A stretch of 7,077 nucleotides of DNA from Candidatus Aegiribacteria sp. (lineage in GTDB: Bacteria > Fermentibacterota > Fermentibacteria > Fermentibacterales > JCC-6). The translations under genes and the position numbers were made by a program. The notes beneath the pieces are model-generated. The model saw nothing but the letters and a program-made list of their open reading frames with translations. It was not told where the DNA came from and did not search any database. Below, piece by piece: positions 5,580 through 7,077 of this stretch; position 1 is the stretch's first letter; the number at the start of each line of letters is the position of its first letter. The stretch lies in contig JAUVUL010000089.1 in NCBI GenBank assembly GCA_030600975.1, positions 1-7,077 on the forward strand, read 5' to 3'.

Positions 5580-6760
5580 TATTCGATCCTGATGAAATGT
5601 AACCCCGCCTTACCGTCGGGATTCAGTTTCAGGGCGAGCTTTCCCTTAAGAAGAGATACGAGGTCATCGCCGAGGGCTTCCTTCCGCCAGCCGGTGAGTT
5701 CCTGCAAAGAATACAGCTCTTTCTCATTTTCAGGTGGATTTTTCGCAAGGCAGTTGATCAGGTCCTTTGAGAGAAGAAGTTCGGGAGAAATACCGAGTCT
5801 GCACGATTCCTGTTTCAGGAATATGCGGAGTATGTCCATGCGAGCCGAAACACCTGGCCTGGAATGATACCTGGGTATATCGGGAATATCTTTATCGGGA
5901 AAGCTTTCTGCATCCGCTATAACTTTGAGAATTTCATCACTCCATTTTAAGATAAAACCGTTGGAAACACCCCTCACTCTTGAGAGTGCCCTTTTAGAAA
6001 CAGGAGTTAATGTGGTAATTGCTCCGAGGATATGGTCTCTGACAATGAAATTTCTTGGTTTATTTGCCTGTCTGGCCGCATTCTCCCTCCATTTGATAAG
6101 CGCCCAGAGAATGTGCAGCCTGCTATTCCTTACCTTTGCCGTTGATCTGACCTTTCTGAACAATTTGTGGACGGCATTGTTGTATGTTGAAGGATCCGTG
6201 AGAGATTCCGCCTCTTCAAGGTACCATCCAAGACGGCCTCTTGCCTCAAGTTGTTCAATCTGACTCCGGTGTATCTCGAGCAGATACCTGACGTCATCCA
6301 GGGCGTATTCGATCTGATCGTCAGCCAGTGGCCGGAGAGACCAGTCACTGAGAGTGTGTCCCTTTTTCGGGTAAATGCCGCATTCAGCTTTGACAAGCTT
6401 GAACAGGGCTGTCTGTCTTTCATGCCCCAGAAAAGCTGCTGCAAGCTGGGTGTCGAATACCGAGGCGAATTCCACGTTAAGATGATGCATAAGAACATCT
6501 ATATCGTTTCTGGCCGAGTGTATGACCTTAACTGGTGATTCGGACTCAAAGAGCCTGCCAAGTGGAGATAGATCGTCAATTTTCAGAGGATCGACAGCTA
6601 CGGGGCCATCGATGTCTGCTATCTGAATAAGAAACAGATCGGGCCAGTACCTTCTCTCACCGTGAAACTCCGTATCAACAGCAATAGCTTTTTCATCCCG
6701 GAGCTTATCCGTAAGCCTGTTCAAATCTTCCTGTGTGCTGATCACCGTTTTTCTGTACAA
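5579..6760 (-). CDS. rnd: Ribonuclease D (DEDDy 3'-5' exoribonuclease with HRDC)
   Basis: A 393-residue exoribonuclease that in E. coli trims tRNA and other structured RNA 3' ends. Exo I is AVDTEFHGERRYWPDL with D29 and E31. Exo II is VIHSARNDIDVL with D86. Exo III is DQIEYALDDVRYL with Y152 and D156. These positions are one above the E. coli catalytic residues (D28, E30, D85, Y151, D155). An HRDC domain spans about 212-285 (NKPRNFIVRDHIL, then LSRVRGVS), and a second, weaker helical region at about 300-375 fits the second HRDC of RNase D. E. coli Rnd has 375 residues. The start is TTG 6760, four bases after GGGAG. The next in-frame start (GTG, codon 6) is too far from that site. It begins 12 nt after the stop of the upstream partial gene and overlaps the nth start by one base. 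Confidence 0.93.
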   Translation of the reverse strand: MYRKTVISTQEDLNRLTDKLRDEKAIAVDTEFHGERRYWPDLFLIQIADIDGPVAVDPLKIDDLSPLGRLFESESPVKVIHSARNDIDVLMHHLNVEFASVFDTQLAAAFLGHERQTALFKLVKAECGIYPKKGHTLSDWSLRPLADDQIEYALDDVRYLLEIHRSQIEQLEARGRLGWYLEEAESLTDPSTYNNAVHKLFRKVRSTAKVRNSRLHILWALIKWRENAARQANKPRNFIVRDHILGAITTLTPVSKRALSRVRGVSNGFILKWSDEILKVIADAESFPDKDIPDIPRYHSRPGVSARMDILRIFLKQESCRLGISPELLLSKDLINCLAKNPPENEKELYSLQELTGWRKEALGDDLVSLLKGKLALKLNPDGKAGLHFIRIE

Positions 6761-6772
6761 GTATCTCCCGTT

Positions 6773-7077
6773 TCAGATTCCGTAGCTGTAAGTGGAATCA
6801 GGTGATTCCGCAACATCCGGGCTTTCAATAAAGCACGTTTCCCTGTGAAAAGGGCAGTATATACCTTCTGAGGTTATTTCGTAATATGAATAACCATCGT
6901 CGGGGCAATGGAACCCCCCCCTCTGGCCGAACACACCGTTGCTCAGTTCGTACATTTCCCCGAAACTGGATGGATACCCGTAATCAGCGTCAATATACTC
7001 ATATACTACTGCAACCAGACTGTCCCTGAGTGTTCTGCAGGCTGAACCCCCGGTATCGAGCCCGTTTCCAAGATGAC
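6773..7077 (-). CDS. Hypothetical protein with Cys/His pairs, 5' end outside the window
   Basis: The frame is open from the right edge to TGA at 6773-6775, giving 100 visible C-terminal residues. An internal ATG at 6955 lacks a clear ribosome site, and the same frame reads sensibly upstream of it, so the start is probably beyond the window. Visible pieces are ACRTLRDSLVAVVYEYIDAD, then YGYPSSFGEMYEL, HCPDDGYSYYEI and IYCPFHRETC, then an acidic, serine-rich tail. The pair C57-P and C74-P-x-H77 (visible numbering) recalls the CP-x-GG-x-Y and x-C-x-x-H ending found in some secreted pilin-like proteins, or a small disulfide or metal site. I do not recognise a family. It ends 12 nt before rnd and is probably the first visible gene of that operon. 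Confidence 0.6.
   Translation of the reverse strand, partial: HLGNGLDTGGSACRTLRDSLVAVVYEYIDADYGYPSSFGEMYELSNGVFGQRGGFHCPDDGYSYYEITSEGIYCPFHRETCFIESPDVAESPDSTYSYGI

Overview
The window is a bacterial chromosomal segment of moderate GC content with short intergenic gaps. It has Shine-Dalgarno-like sites and sigma70-like promoter hexamers. Nothing in it fixes the taxon. The very PAS-rich soluble hybrid kinase, the endonuclease III with an SLRTRD motif and the HipBA-type remnant would fit a deltaproteobacterium or an uncultivated candidate phylum, but that is a guess. I see no rRNA, tRNA, CRISPR array, insertion sequence or prophage.

Layout, left to right. (1) Bases 1-123 hold what may be the last codons of a plus-strand gene, followed by a strong hairpin and T-run that looks like its terminator. 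(2) Bases 192-2606, minus strand, encode an 804-residue soluble hybrid histidine kinase (three PAS domains, HisKA, HATPase, receiver). Its first and third PAS modules are a nearly identical direct duplication, about 95 percent at DNA level. (3) Bases 2607-2870 are a divergent intergenic region with a promoter candidate in each direction. (4) Bases 2871-3164, plus strand, encode a 97-residue protein with a soluble domain like the C-terminal domain of ribosomal protein L7/L12 and one C-terminal membrane helix. (5) Bases 3212-4272 are a damaged hipBA-type toxin-antitoxin locus. A promoter carries a perfect 7-bp inverted repeat, which is the likely HipB operator. The hipB-like antitoxin gene is intact. 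The hipA-like toxin gene has lost about 200 internal codons and changed frame at a junction with apparent microhomology. (6) Bases 4296-7077, minus strand, form a tight run read right to left: an unknown partial protein with Cys/His pairs, ribonuclease D, endonuclease III, and a KynB-type metal-dependent cyclase/hydrolase. Gaps of 12 nt, a 1-nt overlap and 15 nt suggest one transcript.

How the parts relate. The kinase and the small membrane protein are divergently transcribed but have no obvious shared function. The hipBA remnant probably now makes only an orphan autoregulating DNA-binding protein. The right-hand operon joins RNA processing (Rnd), base-excision repair (Nth) and a small-molecule amidohydrolase. 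This looks like a housekeeping cluster, not a dedicated pathway. I found no convincing new multi-gene system. The most noteworthy items are the PAS duplication, the HipA internal deletion with its intact operator, and the membrane-anchored L7/L12-like protein.
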